Assembly (NCBI RefSeq): GCF_900996245.1
Contig: NZ_CAAJGK010000041.1
Coordinates: 248,001 to 312,000 of the forward strand
Reading direction: 5' to 3'
Length of the DNA stretch: 64,000 nt
Source: Paraburkholderia sp. BCC1886
Lineage (GTDB): Bacteria > Pseudomonadota > Gammaproteobacteria > Burkholderiales > Burkholderiaceae
Below the pieces are notes generated by a model. The model was not told the origin of the DNA and made no database searches. It saw only the letters and a list, made by a program, of their open reading frames with translations. Positions 1 through 9,150 of this stretch are shown piece after piece. Every line of letters begins with the position of its first letter. Within the stretch, counting starts at the first letter, position 1. The position numbers were made by a program, and so were the translations under genes.

Positions 1-2251
1 GTAGCGCCTTCGCGGCCCGCACCATATGCGTGAGCGCCGCCTCCGTCTCGGGCCAGCCACGCGTCTTCAAGCCGCAGTCCGGATTGACCCACAGACGCTC
101 GGCCGGGATCACTTCACACGCACGTTCCAGCAAACGCAGCATTGCGGCCTCACCCGGCACGCGCGGCGAGTGAATGTCGTAGACGCCCGGACCGATCTCG
201 TTCGGATAAGCGAACGCGCCGAAGCCGTCGAGCAGTTCCATCGCCGAGCGCGAGGTTTCGATGGTAATCACATCGGCGTCCATCGCCGCGATCGACGGCA
301 GGATGTCGTTGAATTCCGAATAGCACATATGCGTGTGAATTTGCGTACGGTCCGCAACGCCCGATGCCGAGATACGGAACACGCGCGTCGCCCATTCCAG
401 ATACGCGGGCCAATCGGATTCACGCAGCGGCAAGCCTTCGCGGAATGCCGGCTCGTCGATCTGGATGATGCGGATGCCGGCTTTCTCCAGGTCGACCACT
501 TCGTCGCGAATCGCCAGCGCCAGTTGCAGCGCGGTGGTCGAACGCGGCTGGTCGTCGCGCACGAACGACCATTGCAGCATCGTGACCGGACCGGTCAGCA
601 TGCCTTTCATCGGGCGCGGCGTGAGCGATTGCGCGTAACGGGTGGTGTCCACCGTCATCGGCTCGGGACGGTAGATGTCGCCGTAGATGATGGGCGGCTT
701 CACGCAGCGTGAGCCGTAGCTCTGTACCCAGCCATTCTCCGTGAACGCATAGCCCCACAACTGCTCGCCAAAATATTCGACCATGTCGTTGCGTTCGGCT
801 TCGCCATGCACGAGCACGTCGAGATCGAGCGTTTCCTGCTTGCGCACGGCGAACTCGATTTCGGCGCGCATACGTTGCAGGTAGTCGAGCGCGCGCAGTT
901 CGCCGCGTTTGTAGGCGGCGCGCGCCCGGCGGATCGACGCGGTTTGCGGGAACGAGCCGATCGTCGTGGTCGGCAGCAGCGGCAGCGCCAGGGCCTCGCG
1001 TTGCACGCGATTGCGCTCGGCGAACGGGCTGCGACGTTGCGCCAGCGTGTCGTCGACTGCGGCGACGCGGCGTTGCACCAGCGCGTTGACGACGGCAGTG
1101 GAGCGGCGTCGCGTATCGAGCGCTCGATCGGCGGCGGCGAGTGCGTCTCGTGCCGCGTCCGGGTCGCGCAAGGCGAGTGCGAGCGTGCTCAGTTCAGCCA
1201 GTTTCTCGGTGGCGAACGCGAGCCACGATTTCAGTTCGCCGTCGAGCTTCTGCTCGCTGGCGAGCGTAACCGGAACGTGTTGCAGTGAGCACGACGGTGC
1301 GATCCACAGGCGCTCGCCCAATTCCGCGTCGAGAGTCCGCAACGACGCGACAATCGCGCTCAGGTCCGCGCGCCAGATATTGCGGCCGTCGATCACGCCC
1401 ACGGACAGCACGGCATGCGGCGGCAAGGCTGCACGCCATGCATCGAGCTGTTGCGGCGCGCGCACCAGGTCGAGATGCACACCGGCAATCGGCAGACGAG
1501 CCACGCGTTCGGCATGCTGTGCGGCATCGTCGAAGTAGCTCGCCAGCAGCACCTTCACACCGTTGGTGCCAAGCGCCTCGTACACCGCAGAGAACGCGTC
1601 GAGCCACTGCGCGGGCAGATCCACGCAAAGCGCGGGCTCGTCGAGCTGCACCCATTCGATGCCGCGTTGTTTCAGCGTGTCGAGAATGCGGTTGTAGCGG
1701 ATCACGAGTTTCGGCAGCAACGACAGGCGATCGAACTCCGGTACATGACTCTTCGACAACCACAGAAAAGTGATTGGCCCGATCAGCACCGGTTTGACCG
1801 GCAGGCCTTGCGCCAGCGCTTCGTCGATCTCGTCGAAGAACCACGACACGCCGCCGTGGAAGCGTGTGTTCGCGTCCAGTTCGGGCACCAGGTAGTGGTA
1901 GTTGGTATCGAACCACTTGGTCATTTCCTGCGCGGGTTGTGCGGCATTGCCACGCGCCAGCTCGTAATACTGGCCGAGCGACAGCGTGTTCGCGTCGAAG
2001 CCGAAGCGTGCCGGCAACGCGCCGAGCAGCGCGCTCAGATTCAGCATCGGATCGTAGTAAGCGAAATCGCCGACCGTCACGAAGTCCAGTTGCGCGTCGC
2101 GTTGCAATTGCCAGTGACGCGCACGCAGCGCCTCAGCGATCTCGAGCAGATCGGCTTCGCTCGACTCGCCGCGCCAGAACGCTTCCTGGGCGAATTTCAG
2201 TTCGCGCTGTGCGCCGATGCGCGAGAAACCGGAAATATGCGTGCGGGCCAT
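1..2251 (-). CDS. metE: Cobalamin-independent methionine synthase (partial, C-terminus beyond window)
   Basis: This is 5-methyltetrahydropteroyltriglutamate--homocysteine S-methyltransferase, which makes methionine in the cytoplasm without B12. Translating the minus strand from the ATG at 2251 gives an uninterrupted reading frame to the window edge (about 750 codons, so only the last few residues are missing). The start [13 protein letters not shown] is typical of MetE. Further in, the frame carries the MetE landmarks [19 protein letters not shown], the [11 protein letters not shown] segment and, near the window edge, [12 protein letters not shown], whose Cys is one of the zinc ligands that activate homocysteine. 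The gene is divergent from metR, the usual arrangement for MetR-activated metE. Family identity is very secure. Only the 3' end is unseen. Confidence 0.96.
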   Translation of the reverse strand, partial: MARTHISGFSRIGAQRELKFAQEAFWRGESSEADLLEIAEALRARHWQLQRDAQLDFVTVGDFAYYDPMLNLSALLGALPARFGFDANTLSLGQYYELARGNAAQPAQEMTKWFDTNYHYLVPELDANTRFHGGVSWFFDEIDEALAQGLPVKPVLIGPITFLWLSKSHVPEFDRLSLLPKLVIRYNRILDTLKQRGIEWVQLDEPALCVDLPAQWLDAFSAVYEALGTNGVKVLLASYFDDAAQHAERVARLPIAGVHLDLVRAPQQLDAWRAALPPHAVLSVGVIDGRNIWRADLSAIVASLRTLDAELGERLWIAPSCSLQHVPVTLASEQKLDGELKSWLAFATEKLAELSTLALALRDPDAARDALAAADRALDTRRRSTAVVNALVQRRVAAVDDTLAQRRSPFAERNRVQREALALPLLPTTTIGSFPQTASIRRARAAYKRGELRALDYLQRMRAEIEFAVRKQETLDLDVLVHGEAERNDMVEYFGEQLWGYAFTENGWVQSYGSRCVKPPIIYGDIYRPEPMTVDTTRYAQSLTPRPMKGMLTGPVTMLQWSFVRDDQPRSTTALQLALAIRDEVVDLEKAGIRIIQIDEPAFREGLPLRESDWPAYLEWATRVFRISASGVADRTQIHTHMCYSEFNDILPSIAAMDADVITIETSRSAMELLDGFGAFAYPNEIGPGVYDIHSPRVPGEAAMLRLLERACEVIPAERLWVNPDCGLKTRGWPETEAALTHMVRAAKAL

Positions 2252-2396
2252 GTGACGTCCTCGTTGTGCGTATGAATTGACGCGTAGTGTGAAAGTCACG
2301 CTATGATTCTTCAAGCGACATGTTTTCACCAATGTATGAGCCACATTCATATCCACCCGAATACGCGGTTTTTTCATCATCACGCGGAGCTTCCCG
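2252..2396. promoter_or_regulatory. metE-metR divergent control region
   Basis: This 145-bp AT-richer spacer separates the divergent metE and metR starts. It holds an imperfect palindrome at 2286-2302, with arms AG-x-GTGA and TCAC-x-CT around a 3-bp centre, and further TTCA half-sites at 2310-2313 and 2325-2328. MetR of enteric bacteria binds TGAA/TTCA dyads with five bases between the halves. No perfect copy of that dyad is present here, so assigning the palindrome to MetR is inference from position. Confidence 0.5.
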
Positions 2397-3317
2397 ATGC
2401 TTGAGTTTCGCCATTTGCGTTCACTCATCGCCATTGCCGATTCCGGCAAGCTGGTGGCGGCCGCCGAACGCGTCCATCTGAGTCAGTCCGCGCTCTCGCA
2501 TCAGATTCGCGATATCGAGGCGCACTACGCGGTATCGCTATTCGAGCGCACGCGGCAAGGGCTGCGCTTTACCGCAGCAGGCGAACGGCTGCTGACGCTC
2601 GGGCGCGAGACCATCGCGGCGGTGAATGCGGCCGAACGCGATCTGGTGCGCCTGAAGGGCGACACGCGCGGCGAATTGCGTATCGTGCTGGAGTGCCACA
2701 CGTGTTTCGACTGGCTGATGCCGGTCATGGACGAATTCCGCCGCCGCTGGCCGGAAGTCGAAGTGGATCTGGTGGCGGGGTTTCACGCGGACCCGCTGCG
2801 TCTCTTGAGCGACGGCAAGGCCGACGTGGTAATCGGTTCGAAGCCCGCGACGAAGCGCAGTTTGTCTATCGCACCCCTGTTCCGTTTCGAGATTCTGGTG
2901 GTGATCGCCAACGAGCATCGCTTGCGCAACAAGCGTCGTGTGAATGCGGACGACCTGCGTGACGAGACCTTGATTACCTATCCGGTGCCCGAAGCGCGCA
3001 TCGATCTGATCCGCGAGGTGCTGGAACCGGCCGGTATTGCGCTGGAGCGGCGTACTGCGGAGTTGACCATCGCCATCATGCAACTGGTGGCGAGCCGCCG
3101 CGGTATCGCGGCATTGCCCAACTGGGGCGTGAAGAACTACGTCGATCACGACTACGTGCTGGCCAAACGGATCGGCCCGCAAGGGCTGTGGAGCGAACTG
3201 TATGCGGTGGCCGCGAAAGGCTTTGCGAGCCGGCCTTATTTCGACGACTTCGTCGGGATCGTGCGCGATACCTGTGCAGCCCAACTGGATGGGATCGAGT
3301 TGCTGGCGCAGGAGTGA
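2397..3317 (+). CDS. metR: LysR-type regulator of methionine biosynthesis
   Basis: This 306-residue LysR-family protein has an N-terminal winged helix-turn-helix (residues 1-60, including [20 protein letters not shown]) and a periplasmic-binding-protein-like effector domain after it. The effector domain begins with the segment [17 protein letters not shown], which is characteristic of MetR, the homocysteine-responsive activator of metE and metH. It is divergent from metE, as MetR usually is. The length is close to the enteric MetR (about 317). The start ATG follows a GGAGCTTCCCG stretch that offers a Shine-Dalgarno. The protein probably also represses itself, as is known for the family. Confidence 0.93.
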   Translation: MLEFRHLRSLIAIADSGKLVAAAERVHLSQSALSHQIRDIEAHYAVSLFERTRQGLRFTAAGERLLTLGRETIAAVNAAERDLVRLKGDTRGELRIVLECHTCFDWLMPVMDEFRRRWPEVEVDLVAGFHADPLRLLSDGKADVVIGSKPATKRSLSIAPLFRFEILVVIANEHRLRNKRRVNADDLRDETLITYPVPEARIDLIREVLEPAGIALERRTAELTIAIMQLVASRRGIAALPNWGVKNYVDHDYVLAKRIGPQGLWSELYAVAAKGFASRPYFDDFVGIVRDTCAAQLDGIELLAQE

Positions 3318-3347
3318 GTGGGGCGATGCAGGGCTTGCCTCGCACGA

Positions 3348-4901
3348 TTAGCGGCGTCCCTGACTGTCCGCGGCGATGAGTTTTTTCATCAGCGCGGTCT
3401 GTGCGATCGCATCGTCCCTGAGTGCGTGAATCGGTGCCAACGCAGCCTCGTCGTGATCCTGGTCGTGCGAGAGCAGCAGCGCGGCGCGCCGGACGATCTG
3501 CCGGTTGTCGTCGAAGTAACGCAGCATCGCCTGCCGTAACGCCGAGTGCGTTGAACCGGCAGGCAATCCCGTCTGATCGACGCGAGCATAAAGCGCGTCC
3601 CATTCAGGCACGATCTTCACGAGCGCCTGATTCGAGGCGACGTCTTTCTCCGGTTGTGAGCGAATGGGCTGATGTCGCCACTCGAATTCGTCGGCGATCA
3701 CCTTGCGTTGGGCCGGAACGAGTTCTGCGCGCATTCGGCTGAAGCGAAGCTCGGCAAGCGTGTGCTGGCTGAAATGCGTCAACGGATAAAGCGACGCCGC
3801 CAACGCGCCGCAAGCAACCAGCCACGACGCCAGCGCGCTATGAAAAGAAGTCTGCTGACGAGCCGCTTTTTCGAGCGGACGCGCGAGCAGTGCGCCGATC
3901 AGCAGGCCGCCGGCAAGACCGCCCAGGTGCGCGGCGTTGTCGATATTGCGGCTCTGCGAAGCATCCCAGAGCGAGATGACCAGATACGCAATCATGATGT
4001 TGCGTTGACGCGTGGCGATCGCGGCGGGAAGCTCGCGGCGAAAGCGCAACACGTAGATCAGCAAGGCGCCCGCCACACCGTAAATCGCACCGGACGCACC
4101 GGCGCTGTTGAGGCCCGGATGAACGAGCAGGCTCGTGATGCTGCCCGCGAGGCCGGCAAACACGTAGAGCGCCAAAAACCGCAGATTGCCGTACAACCTC
4201 TCGGTCAGCCGTCCCAGTGCGTACAGCACGACCATGTTCGAAACCAGATGAAACAGCCCGAAGTGGATGAACATCGAAGTCAGCACGCGCCAGGGTTCGT
4301 CGTCGAGCGTATAGGCACCGAAGTTCGTGCCCCAGCCGATGGTCGCGAGGAAATCCGGTTTGAGCACGCCGACGCCCGCGGCGCACATGGCGAGAAACAC
4401 GGCTACGTTCAGCGCGATCAGCAGGTACGTGGCCCAGGGCAGCGGCGTGACCGTGGCGAGCTTGCTCTTGAAGGTGGTGAGCGCAAGTCGCTCGGCCGCG
4501 TAGGCGGGCGTCATGCGCACGGGCAGCAGTTCGAGAATGCGGCGCAGGTCGGTCTGGTCACGCGCTTTGACCGTCACGCGCTCCGTCTCGCTATTGCTTG
4601 CGTGCACATCGAACGAGAGACGAAGTCCGGCGAGCCGGATGTCGAACAGGTCCGCGGACGGCAGTTGCCGCGGCCGGGCGTGCCCGGCTGGGCCGAGCGT
4701 GATGTGTGGTCCGGCAAAGCACAGTTCGCCTCTCATGCCCAGTGCATGAGATAAAGCGGTAAGGAGGCTTTGCCTCCCGTGAGGCTTGATCACGTAACGC
4801 ACGCGAAACGTTTGCGTGCCGTCCGTGCCGATGGATTCGTCGCGTCCCGCAGCGTGGTCCGGCGCTGCAAGGGGCGATTCCATACGATCGATATGGTCCA
4901 T
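3348..4901 (-). CDS. Rhomboid family intramembrane serine protease
   Basis: This 517-residue membrane protein has a soluble N-terminal region (1-150), a rhomboid core (about 155-345) and a soluble C-terminal tail. The catalytic motif GASGAIYG places the nucleophile at Ser270, and His325 in NAAHLGGLAGG is the partner base. The oxyanion-side motif HFGLFHLVSN (His213, His218, Asn222) in the second membrane helix is also intact. Six or seven membrane helices are visible. Rhomboids cut membrane proteins inside or near the bilayer, but the substrate cannot be inferred. The start ATG is preceded by a purine-rich GAGAGAGAGCG. The C-terminal 170 residues are not recognised. The gene faces metR, with a 30-bp gap between the two stops. 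Confidence 0.9.
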   Translation of the reverse strand: MDHIDRMESPLAAPDHAAGRDESIGTDGTQTFRVRYVIKPHGRQSLLTALSHALGMRGELCFAGPHITLGPAGHARPRQLPSADLFDIRLAGLRLSFDVHASNSETERVTVKARDQTDLRRILELLPVRMTPAYAAERLALTTFKSKLATVTPLPWATYLLIALNVAVFLAMCAAGVGVLKPDFLATIGWGTNFGAYTLDDEPWRVLTSMFIHFGLFHLVSNMVVLYALGRLTERLYGNLRFLALYVFAGLAGSITSLLVHPGLNSAGASGAIYGVAGALLIYVLRFRRELPAAIATRQRNIMIAYLVISLWDASQSRNIDNAAHLGGLAGGLLIGALLARPLEKAARQQTSFHSALASWLVACGALAASLYPLTHFSQHTLAELRFSRMRAELVPAQRKVIADEFEWRHQPIRSQPEKDVASNQALVKIVPEWDALYARVDQTGLPAGSTHSALRQAMLRYFDDNRQIVRRAALLLSHDQDHDEAALAPIHALRDDAIAQTALMKKLIAADSQGRR

Positions 4902-4988
4902 ATGATCGCTCTCTCTCAGTGTTCTATTTGTGTACGCCTCGCTGGCGTCGCGTCATTCTGAGGGGAGTTTGCGGCGATTTCAAGCGGA

Positions 4989-6482
4989 TCAATCTTCCAG
5001 TGGCGCGAGCGCCTCGAGCGGCACCGGTTTCGCCGCGCCGATGTGAATAGTCGGCACGAACAGCAACAACGCCACCACGAAAATCGCGATTACGAAGAGG
5101 GAGATAAAAGTGAGGTGCAACGATTGATGCAGCACCATGCGGATCATGTCGCTATCGCCGAGACTGGCGACCTGGTTCTGCAGTAGCGCGCGCAATTGAT
5201 CCGAGGTCACCGTGCCGGCACCGCGCGCATGGCTCAAGCCGAAATTCAGCACCGCGCCGAACAGCGTCGCGCCGAGCGTGCTGCCGAGATTGCGCGAGAA
5301 CAGATTCGACGCCGTAGCGCTGCCGCGCTCGTCCATGTGAACGATCTCCTGGATCAGCATCAGGCAACTGACGCTCGACGTGCCCATGCCGAAGCCCATC
5401 ACCAGCGAGCCGAACGCCGCGATCAGCGGCGACGCGCCTGGCGCGAGGAACAGCAGCAGCAACGCGCCCAACGGCACGAACGCGCTGCCGCCGATCAGCA
5501 TGCGCCGCAAGCCGACACGCTGGAACGTCTTGGCGGCGAGCGTGGCGCCGCTCGGCCAGCCCACCATCATCATCGTCAACGCAAGACCGGCGACGACCGG
5601 CGAGCGATGCAGCACGCCTTGCACGTACATCGGCAGGAACGTGGTGGCGCCCATCAGGATCATGCCGGCCAGTACGGTCGAGCCATTGCAGGCGGCAATC
5701 GGCCTGCGGCTCCACAGCGCGAAGGAGATCATCGGCTCGGCCGCGCGGCGTTCCTGCCAGACGAACAGCAGCGTACACAGCACGAAAACCGCAGCGGCGA
5801 TGGAGGCCTCGCGGAAAGCGTCGTCGCCGAGATAGGTCAGGCCCATCATCAGCGCGGCAATGGCGGCCATGAAGAGCGCTGCGCCGCCGAAATCGATCGA
5901 CGGTTTGGCGCGCCGTTCCGATTCACGCAGGAACGCGATGAAGCCCACGGCGGATGCAATGCCGATCGGCACGTTCATCCAGAAGATCCACGCCCACGAG
6001 AGGTTGTGGATGATGGCGCCGCCGACCATCGGACCCAGCACCGCCGAAATGGCCCACACGCTCGCCAGATAACCTTGCACCTTGCCGCGTTCGCGAGCCG
6101 GGTAGAGGTCGGCGACGATGGTCAGCGTGACGGGTTGAATCGCGCCGGCGCCGACGCCCTGAATCAGACGGAACACGATCATCGCGGGCATCGACCACGC
6201 GAAGCCGGCGAGTATCGAACCCACCAGAAAGATGGCGATGCCGGTGAGCACGACGGGTTTGCGTCCGTACAGGTCGGCGAGCTTGCCGAACACCACGGTC
6301 ATCGCGGTTTGAGTGAGCAGGAACGACGAAAAGACCCAACTGTAGAGATGCAGGTCGCCGAGTTGCGCGACGATCTGCGGCATGGCGGTGGAAACGATGG
6401 TGGCTTCGATCGCGACCATCGCCATCGAAGCCATCACGGCGGCGATGACCAGACGGCGCGAAGATTCGGGGCTGCGTGACAT
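4989..6482 (-). CDS. MFS multidrug transporter, DHA2 (EmrB/QacA-like) type
   Basis: This 497-residue inner-membrane protein has about 14 hydrophobic helices, as in the 14-TMS drug:H+ antiporter family. Family motif A appears as GKLADLYGRKPV after helix 2, and the antiporter motif C as a Gly/Pro-rich run around VLGPMVGGAIIHNLSW. The second half shows the usual internal repeat. No EmrA-type membrane fusion gene adjoins it, so it may work alone across the inner membrane. The substrate is unknown. The neighbouring rhomboid gene on the same strand is 87 bp downstream and probably not in a tight operon with it. Confidence 0.88.
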   Translation of the reverse strand: MSRSPESSRRLVIAAVMASMAMVAIEATIVSTAMPQIVAQLGDLHLYSWVFSSFLLTQTAMTVVFGKLADLYGRKPVVLTGIAIFLVGSILAGFAWSMPAMIVFRLIQGVGAGAIQPVTLTIVADLYPARERGKVQGYLASVWAISAVLGPMVGGAIIHNLSWAWIFWMNVPIGIASAVGFIAFLRESERRAKPSIDFGGAALFMAAIAALMMGLTYLGDDAFREASIAAAVFVLCTLLFVWQERRAAEPMISFALWSRRPIAACNGSTVLAGMILMGATTFLPMYVQGVLHRSPVVAGLALTMMMVGWPSGATLAAKTFQRVGLRRMLIGGSAFVPLGALLLLFLAPGASPLIAAFGSLVMGFGMGTSSVSCLMLIQEIVHMDERGSATASNLFSRNLGSTLGATLFGAVLNFGLSHARGAGTVTSDQLRALLQNQVASLGDSDMIRMVLHQSLHLTFISLFVIAIFVVALLLFVPTIHIGAAKPVPLEALAPLED

Positions 6483-6745
6483 GGGTGGAAGTTAGTATCA
6501 GTATGTGGGACACGTCGGACGGCGCGGCCGCGGATTCAGGCTTGCCGTGGTGTCTCCGGGCGGCAAGGCAAAGGGCGGCCGGAGTGGAGTATGCGCCTGC
6601 TGCGCAATTCGTGCCAAGGCGGAGGACGGCGTGGCGGTCGTTTGCCGGCTTGGCGAAGCCGGTCGACACGACCGCTGTTCGACCCTCACGAGCCCGTGGC
6701 ACAACGCTTGCGCGCGTCACGGTTTCTTTCGACATACGGAGAAGC

Positions 6746-7009
6746 ATGATGAGAATCGAATTCACCGGCCGCAGGGAAGTGATCGCCGCGGCGCGCGTCG
6801 CCTTCGAAGCCAACGTGGACGGAGCCGATGTCTGGTGCAGTGTGTCGCTGGATGCGCTCAACGATCATTTCGGCAACGACGGTCCGTCCGCTCACGATCT
6901 GGTGGGCACGTTCGAAGCCAATCGTGCGCAAATTGAAAACGCTACACGCCGGGTGCTGGAGAAAAACGGCGGCCAGTCCGTCGAACTCGAAACCGGCGAC
7001 TTCCACTGA
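6746..7009 (+). CDS. DUF1488 family small protein
   Basis: This 87-residue soluble protein resembles the DUF1488 family, small proteobacterial proteins of unknown function that carry a conserved Trp-Cys/Asp-type core. Here residues 3-40 (RIEFTGRREVI to WCSVSLDALNDHFG) match that style. The start was chosen at the first of two adjacent ATG codons (6746 and 6749), 4-6 bases after ACGGAGAAG, a good ribosome-binding site; the longer frame upstream has no such signal. It lies alone between the divergent MFS gene and carbonic anhydrase, which starts 211 bp downstream. Its function is unknown. Confidence 0.72.
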   Translation: MMRIEFTGRREVIAAARVAFEANVDGADVWCSVSLDALNDHFGNDGPSAHDLVGTFEANRAQIENATRRVLEKNGGQSVELETGDFH

Positions 7010-7220
7010 GAGCGTCCGCTCTTCAGGCAGCCAGTCAGCTAGCTCAAAGCGTTTCGGTCGCACGCGTGCCATAGCGCCTGGGCCGACTCCGCCGGATCGG
7101 TCGGTTCGACCATCCGGCGCTCCGACTGCGGTATAGTCCCGCCACCGATGCCAGGTGTGACCCGCGGCCCCCGAGGCCGCCGGTCATACCGGTTCAGTCA
7201 AGGAACGTCTGGAGAGCGTC

Positions 7221-7856
7221 ATGCAGGAAATTATCGAAGGGATCATCCGTTTTCAACGCGAAGTCTTCCCGCAGCAAAGCGGCCTGTTCAAGCGGCTGTC
7301 GACTGCGCAGAGTCCGAGCGTGTTGTTCGTCACCTGTTCGGATAGCCGCGTGGTGCCCGAACTGCTTACACAGACCGAGCCCGGTGCGCTGTTCGTGATT
7401 CGCAACGCGGGCAATATCGTGCCCTCGTACGGGCCGGAGCCGGGCGGCGTCTCAGCCACCGTCGAATATGCGGTCGCGGTGCTGGGCGTGCGCGATATCG
7501 TTATCTGCGGCCACTCCAATTGCGGCGCGATGACGGCCATTTCGACCTGTATGAATCTCGACCATCTGCCGGCCGTCGCAGGCTGGTTGCGTCACGCGGA
7601 TGCCGCGCGAGCCATCAACGCATCGCGCACTTACGATTCGGATGCGCATCGCCTCGACTCGCTGGTCAAGGACAACGTGATCGCCCAGTTGTCGAATCTG
7701 CGCACGCATCCGTCCGTCGCCGTGGGTCTGGTGAACAAGAAGCTGAACCTGCACGGCTGGATCTTCGATATCGAGAGCGGCACCATGCTCGCACTCGACG
7801 GCCGCACCGGCGAGTTCTTGCCGTTGGTGGAAAACCCCGAAATCTACGCAGTCTGA
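7221..7856 (+). CDS. Beta-class carbonic anhydrase
   Basis: This 211-residue cytoplasmic enzyme interconverts CO2 and bicarbonate. The zinc ligands are visible as Cys39 (CSDSRVVPE) with His98 and Cys101 (CGHSNCGAM), and the catalytic Asp41-Arg43 dyad is intact. Length and motifs fit the bacterial Can/CynT class. A GGAGAGCGTC sequence just before the ATG is the likely ribosome-binding site. No cyanase gene is nearby, so cynT is not implied. Its stop lies 4 bp from the convergent hmp stop, so the two transcripts must overlap. Confidence 0.93.
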   Translation: MQEIIEGIIRFQREVFPQQSGLFKRLSTAQSPSVLFVTCSDSRVVPELLTQTEPGALFVIRNAGNIVPSYGPEPGGVSATVEYAVAVLGVRDIVICGHSNCGAMTAISTCMNLDHLPAVAGWLRHADAARAINASRTYDSDAHRLDSLVKDNVIAQLSNLRTHPSVAVGLVNKKLNLHGWIFDIESGTMLALDGRTGEFLPLVENPEIYAV

Positions 7857-7860
7857 GCGA

Positions 7861-9042
7861 CTAGTCGAGCGCTGCCGCCGGGCCGAAGAATTCGTAGCGG
7901 CTTTGCGCATCCGGTATACCGATGGTGCGCAGATGCTTTCTGATCGCCTTCATGAAGGCGACCGGTCCCACGAAATAGACGTCCGCGTCGCGTGTGTCCG
8001 GTAGCCAGTCCCGCAGTCTGGTTTCGTCGAGAAAGCCGGTCGCGTGGGCGCCGTCATCTTCGGCGCGCGCGGTTTCGTAGCAATAAAAGCGTTTCAGTTG
8101 CGGATGTCCGTTGGCCAGCGTGTCGACGGCATCGCGAAACGCATGGACGCCGCCATGCCGTGCCGCGTGGATGAAATGCACCGGACGCCCGGTGTGCAGC
8201 GCCGCCTGCAGCATCGCGAGCGTCGGCGTGATACCGACACCGCCGCTAATCAGCACGAGCGGTTTGTCTCCCGGCTGCAAAACGAAATCGCCTGCGGGCG
8301 GAAATACGTCGAGCGTGTCGCCCTCGGCGACGTTCGCGTGCAGATGACCCGACGCGGCGCCGTTCGCTTCGCATTTGACGCTGATCCGATAGTCGCGGCC
8401 GTCGGGCGCGGCCGACAGCGAATAGTTGCGGCGCAACTCCTCGCCATTCACGCGCAGCTTGATGCCGAGATACTGGCCGGGCCGGAACGACATCAACGGG
8501 CCGCCGTCGACTGGCCTCAGGTAAAACGAAACGATCTCTTCGCTCTCACGTACCTTCCGCTCGACGCGGAACGCTCGTGTGCCGCGCCATCCACCTGGCG
8601 CGTGTTCGCGCTCGGCGTACAGCTTTTCTTCGAGTCCCGTCAGCAGCGCCGCGAGTTGCCCGTAGGCGGCCGCCCATGCGTCGATCACCGCATTGGTTGC
8701 GACGTGCGCGCCGAACACATCGCGGATCGACTGCAACAGGCATTGCCCAACCACCGGATAGTGTTCGGGCAGGATATTCAAGGCGACGTGTTTGTTGATG
8801 ATTTGCCCGACCAGTCCTCCCAGTTGTTCGAGTTCGTCGATATGACGGGCGTACATCAGCACGCCCTTAGCTAGCGCGCGGGCTTGCGCGCCACTTGCCT
8901 GATGGGCCTGATTGAACAGCGGGCGCAACTCCGCATGGTCGGCTAGCAGCTTCTCGTAAAAATGCGTGGTGAGCGCTTCGCCGCGGCTTTCGAGTAAAGG
9001 CGCGGTCGACTTGACGATGGCGATGTGTTCGGCGGAAAGCAT
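7861..9042 (-). CDS. hmp: Flavohaemoglobin / nitric oxide dioxygenase
   Basis: This 393-residue protein converts NO and O2 to nitrate using haem, FAD and NAD(P)H. It has a globin domain (1-140; proximal His in NKHVALNI), an FAD-binding domain (about 150-260; motif RNYSLS binds flavin) and an NAD(P)-binding domain (about 265-393; GGVGITPTLAML). The frame can be extended 54 codons upstream, but the extension runs into the norR promoter and is not globin-like. MLSAEHIAIVKSTAPLL at 9042 is the standard start. The length matches E. coli Hmp (396). It is divergent from norR, which argues for NO-induced expression, and a candidate sigma-54 promoter lies 54-69 bp upstream. Confidence 0.95.
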   Translation of the reverse strand: MLSAEHIAIVKSTAPLLESRGEALTTHFYEKLLADHAELRPLFNQAHQASGAQARALAKGVLMYARHIDELEQLGGLVGQIINKHVALNILPEHYPVVGQCLLQSIRDVFGAHVATNAVIDAWAAAYGQLAALLTGLEEKLYAEREHAPGGWRGTRAFRVERKVRESEEIVSFYLRPVDGGPLMSFRPGQYLGIKLRVNGEELRRNYSLSAAPDGRDYRISVKCEANGAASGHLHANVAEGDTLDVFPPAGDFVLQPGDKPLVLISGGVGITPTLAMLQAALHTGRPVHFIHAARHGGVHAFRDAVDTLANGHPQLKRFYCYETARAEDDGAHATGFLDETRLRDWLPDTRDADVYFVGPVAFMKAIRKHLRTIGIPDAQSRYEFFGPAAALD

Positions 9043-9095
9043 GGGTGTCCTCGGCGATAGGTTGATGGAGCCTGACGGGCTGCGGGGTCTTCCTA

Positions 9096-9111
9096 TACAG
9101 CATCCGTGCCA
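9096..9111 (-). promoter_or_regulatory. Candidate sigma-54 promoter of hmp
   Basis: On the minus strand the sequence TGGCACGGATGCTGTA matches the -24 element (TGGCACG) exactly. It has CTGT in place of the -12 consensus TTGC, at the correct 4-base spacing after TGGCACG. It sits 54-69 bp upstream of the hmp start and points towards it. NorR is a sigma-54-dependent activator and its gene is next door, which supports the call. The weak -12 element is the main doubt. Confidence 0.55.
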
Positions 9112-9150
9112 TGTGTAAAATCCTGCCAAATCAATTGCCTGGAATCCTGA

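Noticed and set aside
3672..4754. 360-codon frame opposite the rhomboid gene
   Set aside because: Antisense to the rhomboid gene, with no signal for translation and biased composition.
5196..6479. 427-codon open frame opposite the DHA2 exporter
   Set aside because: It runs antisense to a clear MFS gene, is extremely rich in Arg, His and Gln, and has no ribosome site. High GC gives long antisense frames.
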